Assembly: GCA_002067405.1 (NCBI GenBank)
Contig: MVRP01000182.1
Coordinates: forward strand, 1 to 8,630
Source of the DNA: Syntrophorhabdaceae bacterium PtaU1.Bin034
Lineage (GTDB): Bacteria > Desulfobacterota_G > Syntrophorhabdia > Syntrophorhabdales > WCHB1-27
Direction: 5' to 3'
Length of the DNA: 8,630 nt
Shown piece by piece: positions 1-6,332 of this stretch. The position numbers and the translations under genes are program-made. Every line of letters starts with the position of its first letter. Within the stretch, counting starts at the first letter, position 1. The notes below the pieces were generated by a model that ran no database searches, was not told where the DNA came from, and saw only the letters and a list, made by a program, of their open reading frames with translations.

Positions 1-122
1 TGGCGGGTATTCTTCAGGTCTTCTCTTTTCTCGTCATTCCTGCCCTCATCGGACGGCTTTTCAGCAAAAAGCCGTCAAGGATCCTCATGGCCGGCTGGAT
101 CGTCGGGCTGGGTGTACGATGA
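1..122 (+). CDS. C-terminal part of an ABC-3 family metal-transporter permease, apparently cut short
   Basis: The frame beginning at base 3 is open from the left edge and gives 39 residues before TGA at 120-122. The segment GILQVFSFLVIPALIGRLF followed by a short basic stretch and GWIVGLGV resembles the last part of inner-membrane permeases of zinc/manganese/iron ABC importers (ZnuB/MntB type). Two hydrophobic stretches are visible, about residues 2-20 and 28-38 of the fragment. In the family, one more membrane helix of roughly 40 residues normally follows the GW..G segment. Here the frame ends at once with R-stop, and neither alternative forward frame continues with hydrophobic sequence. The gene is therefore probably truncated or rearranged at its 3' end. 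Its start lies outside the window. It points towards the metallophosphoesterase gene. Family assignment is from pattern recognition only. Confidence 0.6.
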   Translation, partial: AGILQVFSFLVIPALIGRLFSKKPSRILMAGWIVGLGVR

Positions 123-208
123 AGCGGGGAAGGGAGTATGTGGAAGAGCAGAAGAAAGAAAAACCTTTGCATTACCGCATCTGCGCGTCCGCTGCTGCAT
201 CTGACGGG

Positions 209-913
209 TTAGAGCTCCAGAATGCGGTAGGGCCGCTGGCCGAAACTCGTTTGAACGAACCTAGAGACGTTGTAGACAACAACGCCCCCCTGGGTGCGGC
301 CTTTGGGAGAACCCGAATGGGCATGGCCGTGGACGACGGCATCCACTTTGTATTTGTCCAGGACTTCGGCCAGCCGGGAAGTCCCGAGAAAGGGATATAT
401 CTCTTCCGCCTCGCCCTTAAGGGTGTCGCGCGTGGGAGAGTAATGCATGATAGCCAGCTTTCGCTCGACTTCGAGCCCGGCGAGGGCCTCATCAAGCAAT
501 GTGGCTTCGTCTATGCTTTCCTGGACGAACGATTTGAGCGCCTGTTCGCCGAAAGTCGAGACGCACCATCTGCCGTAGCCTCCGCAGAAGCCTTTCGTCC
601 CTACAAAACCCACGTCGCCTATCTGGCAACTGGTGCATTCAAGCACACAGATGCCGGCCTCCTGCATCATCTCCAGGAGCACCTCGGTCTTGCCGTTTTC
701 GTGATCGTGGTTCCCGATGACCCCTATGATGGGGATCGAGAAGCCCGCGAGGTCGCCGAGCAGCACCTCCATCTCCTCAGGCAATCCGATATTCGTGAGA
801 TCACCTGCCAGCACAAGCACGTCGGCCTGCTCCTCAACACCGGAGAGGAGTTCCCTGGCGAGACCGAAGGAATCTGTCTTTATGTGGAGGTCCGCTATAG
901 CCGCGATCCTCAT
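209..913 (-). CDS. Calcineurin-like metallophosphoesterase (234 aa)
   Basis: All metal-binding blocks of the calcineurin-like phosphoesterase fold are visible in order: DLH (D8, H10), GDLTN (D38), GNHDH (N68, H69), an isolated histidine in IMHYSP (H157) and HGHAHSG (H197, H199). The length, about 230 residues, suits a single-domain member. There is no signal peptide, so it should be cytoplasmic. Members of this superfamily use a two-metal centre to hydrolyse phosphomonoesters, phosphodiesters or cyclic nucleotides; the substrate cannot be read from the sequence. The start codon overlaps the stop of the upstream nucleotidyltransferase gene as ATGA (910-913), which strongly suggests translational coupling and a joint role. 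The gene ends PYRILEL-stop at 209. Seven cysteines (C89, C93, C96, C110, C117 among them) cluster in the middle, which is unusual but has no assigned meaning. Confidence 0.9.
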   Translation of the reverse strand: MRIAAIADLHIKTDSFGLARELLSGVEEQADVLVLAGDLTNIGLPEEMEVLLGDLAGFSIPIIGVIGNHDHENGKTEVLLEMMQEAGICVLECTSCQIGDVGFVGTKGFCGGYGRWCVSTFGEQALKSFVQESIDEATLLDEALAGLEVERKLAIMHYSPTRDTLKGEAEEIYPFLGTSRLAEVLDKYKVDAVVHGHAHSGSPKGRTQGGVVVYNVSRFVQTSFGQRPYRILEL

Positions 914-1722
914 ATCGGCTCGCCTCTCGGGTCGACCAATGGTCCCAGGGGCAAGCGCTCGTCGATATAGCCCCAGTCGGAGATATCGACCTGAAAACGC
1001 AAAGGGTCAATCATCATGCCGTAGAAGGACTTCGGGTTTTTGGTCCTGGCCCATCCTTTTCGCGCCCTGTCAAAAAGGTCCGCCATAAGGTCCTGGGGGA
1101 GATACTCGGCATGGCCGGGGTAGATGTAATCGAAGAGAATGAGGTACCACAAAAGCAAGACACCGTCATCCTTCAGAATGCGCAAAAGGCGGTCCCAGTT
1201 GACTTTCCCTTCCACAGCCTTGATGGCATGAACGATATCGGAACCGTCAAAGCGGTCGCTCCTCGTGACATATATCTTCGAAGCGATAAGTTCTTCGACG
1301 CCTATCAACGGCACCTCGATACCCGCCACCATATCGGTGCGTTTCGATTCAAACCAGGCATCATCGATAACGATGTAACTGTAGGCGACGCTGAAGATGA
1401 GATCGAGCACATAGGGGTCTTTGTTGGCTTTCGCGAGCCAGTACCGGTCACGAACCTCCGTGTCGAAGCCTGCGGCCGAGAGGGCATCAAGGGCCTGCCT
1501 CAGGTTGGCCGGCTTGAGAAATAAATCAAGGTCCTTCGTATAACGCCAGATGCCGGTATATTTGTGGACGGCGAAGGCCCCACCGACCAGGTAAGGCACC
1601 CGGGCATCATTGAGAACCGAAAGCCATTTGGCAAATACGGCCCGCTCTTCCAGACCCAGATGCTCGCTGGTATTGTGAGTATGCGATCTCCGAGCCTTCT
1701 GTTCTCGGTCTTCCTGATCCAT
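910..1722 (-). CDS. Nucleotidyltransferase-fold protein, AbiEii-like (270 aa)
   Basis: The N-terminal half carries the minimal nucleotidyltransferase signature: YLVGGAFAVHKYTG (G47, G48) followed by the paired acidic motif TKDLDLFL (D64, D66), and a third candidate catalytic aspartate in VLDLIF (D107). EELIASKI (E144, K149) and the R-S-D-R-F-D-G-S-D segment (154-162) fit the downstream conserved blocks seen in AbiEii-type and related transferases. The C-terminal part, about 175-245, is predicted to be mostly helical and is not recognised. A good ribosome site, GGAGG at 1731-1735, precedes the ATG by eight bases. The family transfers NMP groups to proteins, RNA or small molecules; some members are toxins of toxin-antitoxin pairs, but no AbiEi-like antitoxin is seen here. 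The gene is coupled by ATGA overlap to the phosphoesterase downstream and lies 46 bases after the Spy-like gene. Confidence 0.85.
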   Translation of the reverse strand: MDQEDREQKARRSHTHNTSEHLGLEERAVFAKWLSVLNDARVPYLVGGAFAVHKYTGIWRYTKDLDLFLKPANLRQALDALSAAGFDTEVRDRYWLAKANKDPYVLDLIFSVAYSYIVIDDAWFESKRTDMVAGIEVPLIGVEELIASKIYVTRSDRFDGSDIVHAIKAVEGKVNWDRLLRILKDDGVLLLWYLILFDYIYPGHAEYLPQDLMADLFDRARKGWARTKNPKSFYGMMIDPLRFQVDISDWGYIDERLPLGPLVDPRGEPI

Positions 1723-1768
1723 CCCCTGTCCTCCCGGCCACCGGTTAAGAGCGTAAGGGAGAGAGACG

Positions 1769-2383
1769 CTACCAGCCTCTTCCCATCATATCGCAGCCCA
1801 TTCCCTGACCCATACCGGAACCCATGCCCATGCCTCCGCCCATCCCGCGGTGGCCCATGGAGAACGTATCCAGTTTCTGGATCTGCTCCGGTGTCAAAAG
1901 GCCTCTCCACTCGATCATCGCCTGGGCCCTCCGATCCACAAGTTTTTGCCGGATGGCGCTCACTTCTTTCTGTTTCGCCGCTATAGCAGCTGAGTCTGCC
2001 TTCGGATCGGTGAACAGGCGGCGCATTTCGATCCGCTTCTGCATGAGATCGTATCTGAGGTTCCGGGTATCCGCGTAATACCTGTTCCACAAGTCACGCA
2101 TCTTGGCTATCTGGTCTCTTGAGAAGTTGAGATATGAACCGGGGCCGCCGCCCCAACGGCCGTATCCCGGCCCGTATGCGCCTTGAAAACCACCCGGTGA
2201 CGGTGTCGCACCCGGTTGAACATTCCCCTTTCTGTCGCCCGGTAGAACGGGAGGATTATCGGGACCAGCCGCTGCAACAAGAGTAATAATCTCCTCGTCT
2301 TCAATATCGATCTCCTGAGCAAAAAGGGGTACTGCAAATACAAGAAGGACGACCGCCGCCCAAGCGAAATACCACCTTTTCAT
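1769..2383 (-). CDS. Spy/CpxP-like periplasmic heavy-metal resistance protein with Gly/Met-rich tail (204 aa)
   Basis: A clear signal peptide covers residues 1-23 (MKRW, then a hydrophobic core, ending PLFAQ), so the product is exported. Residues 24-82 are Pro/Gly-rich and probably disordered. Residues 85-172 form the helical core typical of Spy/CpxP/ZraP-type proteins: FSRDQIAKMRDLW, a basic helix around 108-123, RRLFTDPKAD, a Lys/Gln-rich helix, and LLTPEQIQKLD at 162-172, the family's LTxxQ-like end motif. The final stretch, 175-204, is dominated by Gly and Met with H178 and C197, a composition suggesting soft-metal (Cu, Ag) binding. The family acts as periplasmic chaperones or metal sensors. 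GGAGG lies within 2388-2393, about five bases before the ATG. It is the first gene of a minus-strand run of three. Confidence 0.85.
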   Translation of the reverse strand: MKRWYFAWAAVVLLVFAVPLFAQEIDIEDEEIITLVAAAGPDNPPVLPGDRKGNVQPGATPSPGGFQGAYGPGYGRWGGGPGSYLNFSRDQIAKMRDLWNRYYADTRNLRYDLMQKRIEMRRLFTDPKADSAAIAAKQKEVSAIRQKLVDRRAQAMIEWRGLLTPEQIQKLDTFSMGHRGMGGGMGMGSGMGQGMGCDMMGRGW

Positions 2384-2914
2384 ATTGCCTCCTTCAGTTT
2401 GTCAATTTTTCCCCACCTGAACGGTTAATCAGCAGGGCGTCCGCTGAATAAAACTTAGGCACGGACAGAAGAAACCGCAAGGCGGCTGACACGCCCGTTG
2501 ACGGCCAGAAACCTTCAAAAGCGCAGACTTCGGGCGTGAACCGGGCAAGCTTCGTGAGACTGCCTGTCGTAAAGAGATCCGGGAGAGCGCGCTGCGATGA
2601 TAGCTCCACTGGAAAGCAGGGCTCTCATAGAACGGATCATCTTTTGAACGTCCTCGCCGCCGGGTCCGTTGAGCATCAGTTTGAAGATCAGGCGATGGGG
2701 CGTAAGAGAAAGATATCGCATCACTTACAGAAGAGGAGGCGATTGGAAGGTACTCAACGATATTCGCATGATCAGGAATGCAGTTTGCACTGGTGCCTAT
2801 GGGCATTGATGCAACATGCATTTTAAAGACTTCTGTTCTCTTGCCTGAGTTGCAGAAAATCAAAGGGAATACCCCCGATTTCATCAGCCGGTTTCGTGGT
2901 ATACATTATGCTTG
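2384..2914. other. Long gene-poor stretch (531 bases)
   Basis: I can support no intact gene here. Open frames exist on both strands (2429-2884 and 2515-2724 minus, 2536-2826 plus), but they overlap one another, lack convincing ribosome sites, and show no motif I recognise. Only the first bases, 2384-2400, have a clear role, as the ribosome-binding leader of the Spy-like gene. A minus-strand segment around 2600-2720 reads with fairly protein-like composition and sits beside a second minus-strand frame of similar quality at 2720-2880. The region may therefore be the remains of a frameshifted gene; this is weak inference. Confidence 0.4.
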
Positions 2915-3076
2915 ATGTTTAATGGGTTCGGCAGGCCGGACCGGGCGGAAATCGGCGTGGAGGATGAATTCGTCAAGGACATCAAGTATCAGATCAAAGG
3001 ATGTCCGGCATCTATCGCCCGCACGAGTGCCATGACCGAATTAACCATGGGCGTACATTTCTTGGTGAGGAGATAA
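2915..3076 (+). pseudogene. NifU/IscU-like iron-sulfur scaffold remnant (53 aa)
   Basis: From ATG at 2915 a 53-codon frame ends in TAA at 3074-3076. Residues 16-43 read EDEFVKDIKYQIKGCPASIA followed by SAMTEL, closely resembling the middle block of NifU/IscU-type scaffolds (VIKDIKFQTxGCxAxIAxSSxxTEL). C30 corresponds to the second of the three cluster-ligand cysteines. The first motif (CGD) and the region after TEL, with the third cysteine, are missing. FGRPDRAEI at residues 5-13 could be a collapsed version of the family's NPRN..GR start. No good ribosome site precedes the ATG. The TAA overlaps the ATG of the next gene (TAATG), which suggests the two were once translated together. I read this as an internally deleted, non-functional remnant; a real mini-protein is the less likely alternative. 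Confidence 0.55.
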
Positions 3077-3345
3077 TGGAAATCACACTCGAACCCAACC
3101 TGTCGCATTGCATCGAAACGGTGGCGAAAAGGGAGTATGAGAGAGTATTGAGCCTGCTCCTCAAAAGGCATGATGAGGACAAAGAGCTGGAAGATGAGCT
3201 GGAGCTGCTGAGGCTTTTCCTGGAATCAGCCGATTTCGGTTCGCTTCGAAATCGCTGCGACAAGGCCTTGCTCGCAGGCAAACGGGTTAGCGTGAGATTA
3301 AGATCAACCGGCGGGGCGCCCGAATACGACATTGAGATCGAATAA
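3076..3345 (+). CDS. Small acidic, helical hypothetical protein (89 aa)
   Basis: I do not recognise the family. The start at 3076 is chosen because GGTGAGGAG (3064-3072) sits three bases upstream. The open frame extends further 5' to 3001, but that part overlaps the NifU-like remnant and lacks a ribosome site. The product is soluble, with no signal peptide or membrane segment. Residues 14-55 are strongly charged and helical (EYERVLSLLLKRHDEDKE, then an ELEDELELLRLFLE stretch), suggesting a coiled coil or helical hairpin. Residues 69-89 (RVSVRLRSTGGAPEYDIEIE) look like two beta strands. C12 and C61 are the only cysteines. Its start overlaps the stop of the scaffold remnant, and the flavoprotein gene follows 112 bases later behind its own likely promoter. 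Confidence 0.7.
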   Translation: MEITLEPNLSHCIETVAKREYERVLSLLLKRHDEDKELEDELELLRLFLESADFGSLRNRCDKALLAGKRVSVRLRSTGGAPEYDIEIE

Positions 3346-3372
3346 TGGGCTACGGATGGTGAGGGCGACAAG

Positions 3373-3407
3373 CAATACTGTTGACATGTAGGCGGGCGGC
3401 AGTATTG
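3373..3407. promoter_or_regulatory. Perfect 8-base inverted repeat around a promoter, probable operator
   Basis: CAATACTG at 3373-3380 is repeated in inverse as CAGTATTG at 3400-3407, with 19 bases between. The gap starts with a perfect -35 hexamer, TTGACA (3381-3386), and the right arm overlaps a fair -10 element, TATTGT (3403-3408), at 16-base spacing. The arrangement is what a dimeric repressor would need to control the flavoprotein gene, whose start is about 50 bases downstream. An alternative -10, CATAAT at 3439-3444, has no matching -35. The dyad could also form an RNA hairpin if transcribed from upstream. Confidence 0.5.
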
Positions 3408-3457
3408 TCCCCGTGATCGGCCGGACAGAGAAGACAATCATAATAGATAGGTGATTC

Positions 3458-5158
3458 GTGACAAAACAGAAAAAAATTATCGTTATCGGCGGCTCTGCGG
3501 CAGGTCCCAAGGCTGCGGCGAGGGCGAGGCGTCTGGACCAGGACGCGGAAATCATACTTATTCAAAAAGATGCCGACCTTTCCATGGCTTCATGCGGGTA
3601 TCCGTACTATGTAGGCGGCTTTTTTGATGACCGGAATCAGCTTCTATCCACGTCGGTCGGCGTCATAAGAAATCCTGTGTATTATCTTAATGCCAAGGGC
3701 ATAGAGGCCCGGATTCAAGCCGAAGCGACGAAAATCGACAGAGAACGGAAGACCGTGACGTGCAGAAACGTCATTACCCATAAAACGGAACTTCTTGAAT
3801 ATGACAAATTGATCGTAGCGACGGGATCAACTGCAAACATCCCTAATGTTCCCGGAAAAGACCTGAGGGGGATCACCACTCTCAAATCAATGGAAGACGC
3901 AGATTTCTTGAGGCGCATCCGCGACGAAGGGAGAATAAAACGGGCTGCGGTCGTCGGAGGCGGACTTATCGGCGTGGAAACCTGCGAAGCTCTGCAGTTG
4001 GCAGGCATAGAGATAACGGTCATAGAGCTTCTCCCTCAGATACTGATGTTTCTTGATTGGCAACTCGCGAAAATACTCGAAGACCATATCAGGAGCAAGG
4101 CTGCGAACGTGATAACGGGCAACGGCATTTCCCAATTCCTCGGTGAAGATGGAGTCTTGACGGCGGTCAAGCTATTGAACGGGACCGAGTTGCCTTGTGA
4201 GCTTGCAGTTATCGCGGCCGGGGTCAGGCCGAACGCGGACCTGGCGCGTCAGGCGGATTTAAAGATTGGCGAAATGGGAGGGATTGTGGTTGACCGATAC
4301 ATGCAGACGTCCGATCCTGATATTTACGCGGTCGGCGATTGCACCGAACAGCACCATCTCATTCTGGGTGGTCAAACCTATGCGCCGTTGGGCGATCTTG
4401 CCAACCTTGAAGGCCGGGTAGCCGGTGAGAATGCGGTATTGGGGAATGTGGCGACCTTCCCCGGTACAGTTCAGTCAGGGATCTGCAAGATTTTTGACTA
4501 CGCCGCGGGGTCGACGGGGTTGTCGGAAACAAAGGCCCGTGAACTGGGCCATAATGACATTACGAGCGTCGTCATAGCGGGAACCGACAAGCCGGGGTTC
4601 ATGAAAGGCCGAATGCTGGTATCAAAAATGGTCGTGGACAACAAGTCCCGGAGAATCATCGGCTTTCAGTGTATTGGACCGGGCGACGTAAGCAAACAGG
4701 TGGCCCAGGCAGCCATCGCCATTCAGGGGAAAATGACCGTACATGACCTGGTAAATCTGGACCTTCCCTACGCCCCGCCTTTTTCACTCGCCATAGACAA
4801 CTTCATAGCCTGTGCTCATGTGATGGAGAACAAGTTAAAAGGGCGCTTCAAAGGAATATCGGCTGAAGAAGTGAAGGAAAAGATTGACCGCCGCGACGAT
4901 ATGTATCTTCTCGATGTCCGCGGTCCGGACGAATTCGAGGCTTCGCGGCTGGGTTTGGGGGAGACCCTTATTCCTCTGGGAATGCTGAGAAAGAGGCTGA
5001 ATGAGCTCCCTATAGACAAGGACAAAGAGATAATTACCTATTGCAAGATTTCGCTCAGAGGCTATGAAGCGGCGCTCATCCTGGAGTCGCAGGGATGGAG
5101 AAACGTTAAGGTTCTCGAAGGCGGTATTGCCGCATGGCCTTTTGCCAGAGAAAAATGA
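3458..5158 (+). CDS. FAD-dependent CoA-disulfide/polysulfide reductase-like protein fused to rhodanese (566 aa)
   Basis: Domains in order: FAD-binding Rossmann motif IVIGGSAAGPKAAARARR (9-25); redox-active cysteine C46 in SMASCGYPYYVGG, the single-cysteine site of CoA-disulfide reductases and NADH oxidases; ATGS (121-124); NAD(P)H Rossmann motif VVGGGLIGVE (165-174); second FAD contact YAVGD (290-294); dimerisation domain (about 335-455) with DLPYAPPFS (435-443), whose tyrosine is conserved in CoA-disulfide reductases; and a C-terminal rhodanese domain (about 465-562) with LLDVR and catalytic loop CKISLR (C529-R534). Length matches CoADR-rhodanese fusions. The family reduces CoA disulfide, CoA-persulfide or polysulfide with NAD(P)H; which substrate applies here is not visible. 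Start is GTG at 3458, with AGGTG at 3449-3453. It follows a palindromic promoter region and precedes the CGGC fragment by 16 bases. Confidence 0.93.
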   Translation: MTKQKKIIVIGGSAAGPKAAARARRLDQDAEIILIQKDADLSMASCGYPYYVGGFFDDRNQLLSTSVGVIRNPVYYLNAKGIEARIQAEATKIDRERKTVTCRNVITHKTELLEYDKLIVATGSTANIPNVPGKDLRGITTLKSMEDADFLRRIRDEGRIKRAAVVGGGLIGVETCEALQLAGIEITVIELLPQILMFLDWQLAKILEDHIRSKAANVITGNGISQFLGEDGVLTAVKLLNGTELPCELAVIAAGVRPNADLARQADLKIGEMGGIVVDRYMQTSDPDIYAVGDCTEQHHLILGGQTYAPLGDLANLEGRVAGENAVLGNVATFPGTVQSGICKIFDYAAGSTGLSETKARELGHNDITSVVIAGTDKPGFMKGRMLVSKMVVDNKSRRIIGFQCIGPGDVSKQVAQAAIAIQGKMTVHDLVNLDLPYAPPFSLAIDNFIACAHVMENKLKGRFKGISAEEVKEKIDRRDDMYLLDVRGPDEFEASRLGLGETLIPLGMLRKRLNELPIDKDKEIITYCKISLRGYEAALILESQGWRNVKVLEGGIAAWPFAREK

Positions 5159-5174
5159 AGGAGAGGTGCCAAGA

Positions 5175-5237
5175 ATGAAAGTGGGAATCATCAGGTGCCG
5201 CCAGACTGAAGACATGTGCCCCGGCACTACGGATTAG
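5175..5237 (+). pseudogene. CGGC-domain protein fragment, stopped after 20 codons
   Basis: The frame starts at ATG 5175 with a purine-rich ribosome site (GGAGAGG, 5160-5166). It encodes MKVGIIRCRQTEDMCPG followed by TTD and TAG at 5235-5237. This is the typical N-terminus of CGGC-domain (putative metal-binding) proteins, which normally run to about 100-140 residues and carry the CGGC motif in the middle. Nothing like that motif follows in any frame before 5299; in the same frame another stop comes four codons later. The gene is therefore broken by a nonsense change together with loss of the remainder, or by deletion. It lies directly after the flavoprotein gene and was probably in its operon. 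Family recognition rests on 20 residues but is distinctive. Confidence 0.65.
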
Positions 5238-5298
5238 GGCGTATGCTCATAGGGGCCAAGGCTCATCTCTAAACGGCCTTGAAGATTTTGGAGGTATC

Positions 5299-5613
5299 AT
5301 GACGATATTGAAATCAGAACCGCCGTGCAACTGTTTTGTGATCGATTTAAGGCCTAAAGAAGCGGTACCACACGATGAGCCGCACAAATCGGGATGCATG
5401 GTCTGCAGCGCGTATGTGCTGGAATGCTTTGACCTGCCGTATGAATTCTGCGGTTGTCTTCAAGCATATCGACGACGATTACCGCCGGTTTCGCAACGCC
5501 TCCTTGTGTTTATATTAATGGGATCGCACTCATCTCAAGTGCGATTGAAATCGGCCATGATGGCCTCCAGCACTCCCCCGCCGATGGCCCTCGCCTTATC
5601 GGAAATAGTATAA
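5299..5613 (+). CDS. Cysteine-rich hypothetical ORF, probably frameshifted (104 aa as read)
   Basis: The start is well supported: GGAGG at 5290-5294 lies four bases before ATG 5299. Residues 1-55 look coding and hold seven cysteines: C10, C12, C33, C36 (a CxxC in SGCMVC), C43, C51 and C53, as in a small zinc-ribbon or metal-binding domain. After about residue 55 the composition turns Arg/Ser/Pro-rich and the frame runs 79 bases into the convergent yqeB gene, which is unlikely for real coding sequence. In the +1 frame, 5441-5518 reads VVFKHIDDDYRRFRNASLCLY-stop, which is more protein-like. A frameshift near 5445-5455 may therefore have split a roughly 73-residue protein. N-terminal resemblance to DUF5714-like zinc-ribbon proteins is only a faint guess. 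Confidence 0.4.
   Translation: MTILKSEPPCNCFVIDLRPKEAVPHDEPHKSGCMVCSAYVLECFDLPYEFCGCLQAYRRRLPPVSQRLLVFILMGSHSSQVRLKSAMMASSTPPPMALALSEIV
5523..5545 (-). terminator. Perfect 8-bp hairpin at the yqeB stop codon, possible terminator
   Basis: ATCGCACT (5523-5530) and AGTGCGAT (5538-5545) pair perfectly around a 7-base loop. The loop contains the yqeB TGA stop (5535-5537, complement). On the minus strand the hairpin is followed by CCCATTAATATAAAC, which is AT-rich but lacks a T-run, so it is an imperfect intrinsic terminator. It lies between two converging genes and could serve both. Confidence 0.4.
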
Positions 5614-6332
5614 CAGTGCTCGATTTTGCATCTGGGATCGATGTCTCCGATCTTTTCAGCTTCCTTTACGAAGATATCCCTGATAAGCCCTCTGAGCACC
5701 CCGCCTATCCGGGCTGCAACCGGCGTTGCGTCCACATGCAGGATTACGTCTCCCTTCTTAACGGAATCACCGATCTGTCTATCGTGCCTCACCCTGCCCG
5801 CATGGGGCGATCTTAGAACTCGCTCCGTCGTGTAACCCATCGTGGCTCCCGGCACACCGGTGAACGGCTCGGCAGACCCATTGCGGATGACCCTCCCCAA
5901 ATTGTGGCCGCGGTTGCTCTCAATGACAAAGTGAACGTTATCCGGGGTGATGAACCCCGGGCCGACACCGATCACAAGAGGCGCCTCGTCCCTGCGTGTC
6001 AAAGTCTGTGTCTTTGCCATGATCGCGTCTATCACTATATGGGGACGGACTTTTTGAATGCACCGGCCTTCAGAGTCTGTAAAAACCGCTATTCTCTTTT
6101 GCTGCCATAGACCGGGGAGCTCATTAAGGTCATATATCAGCACAGCTTGAACACCTTCAACCTGGGCCGTACCTTCGTATACAGCCTCTGAGAAAGAAAC
6201 CGTTCTTCTCACTGCGAGGGGTTCTTCGATATCCGTCATTAGTATCTTTGCCAGGCCTGCACTATGAAGCCTGTGGGCTATCCCGCTTGCCATCTCCCCG
6301 GCGCCTTTAATGACTATAATCAGACCTTTCAT
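5535..6332 (-). CDS. yqeB: EF2563/YqeB family selenium-dependent molybdenum hydroxylase accessory protein (265 aa)
   Basis: The protein begins with a Rossmann-like glycine motif, IVIKGAGEMASGIAHRL, then GLAKILMTDIEEPLAVRRTVSFSEAVYEG, the hallmark of the YqeB/EF2563 family. Further landmarks are VIDAIMAK, VIGVGPGF.TPDNVHFVIE.NRGHNLGRVI, PGATMGYTTERVLR and the late SDKARAIGGGVLEAI. The length, about 265 residues, agrees with the family. In other bacteria the gene accompanies selenium-dependent molybdenum hydroxylases and is taken to act in cofactor maturation or sulfur/selenium insertion; the exact reaction is not established. I chose ATG 6332 (MKGLIIVIKG) because AGGA lies nine bases upstream; ATG 6338 two codons earlier is possible. 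A GTG at 6401 would add 23 residues with no family likeness. The gene is cytoplasmic and lies downstream of the duplicated CQLGxFG gene on the same strand. Confidence 0.88.
   Translation of the reverse strand: MKGLIIVIKGAGEMASGIAHRLHSAGLAKILMTDIEEPLAVRRTVSFSEAVYEGTAQVEGVQAVLIYDLNELPGLWQQKRIAVFTDSEGRCIQKVRPHIVIDAIMAKTQTLTRRDEAPLVIGVGPGFITPDNVHFVIESNRGHNLGRVIRNGSAEPFTGVPGATMGYTTERVLRSPHAGRVRHDRQIGDSVKKGDVILHVDATPVAARIGGVLRGLIRDIFVKEAEKIGDIDPRCKIEHCYTISDKARAIGGGVLEAIMADFNRT

Noticed and set aside
119..970. 283-codon plus-strand ORF opposite the phosphoesterase
   Set aside because: It has no family motif and mirrors the minus-strand gene, which carries every metallophosphoesterase motif and a coupled start.
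1111..1524. 137-codon plus-strand ORF opposite the nucleotidyltransferase
   Set aside because: Shadow of a gene with clear catalytic motifs and a good ribosome site on the other strand.
1750..1770. AGCGT/ACGCT hairpin after the Spy-like gene as a terminator
   Set aside because: Only five pairs, a long loop and no T-run; the next gene follows in 46 bases on the same strand, so read-through is more likely.
2400..2405. TTGACA on the minus strand just before the Spy-like gene, as a -35 box
   Set aside because: It abuts the ribosome site, leaving no room for a -10 element and transcription start.
5235..5237. TAG in the CGGC fragment as a recoded (pyrrolysine) codon
   Set aside because: Further stops follow within a few codons in the same frame and no CGGC sequence continues after it.
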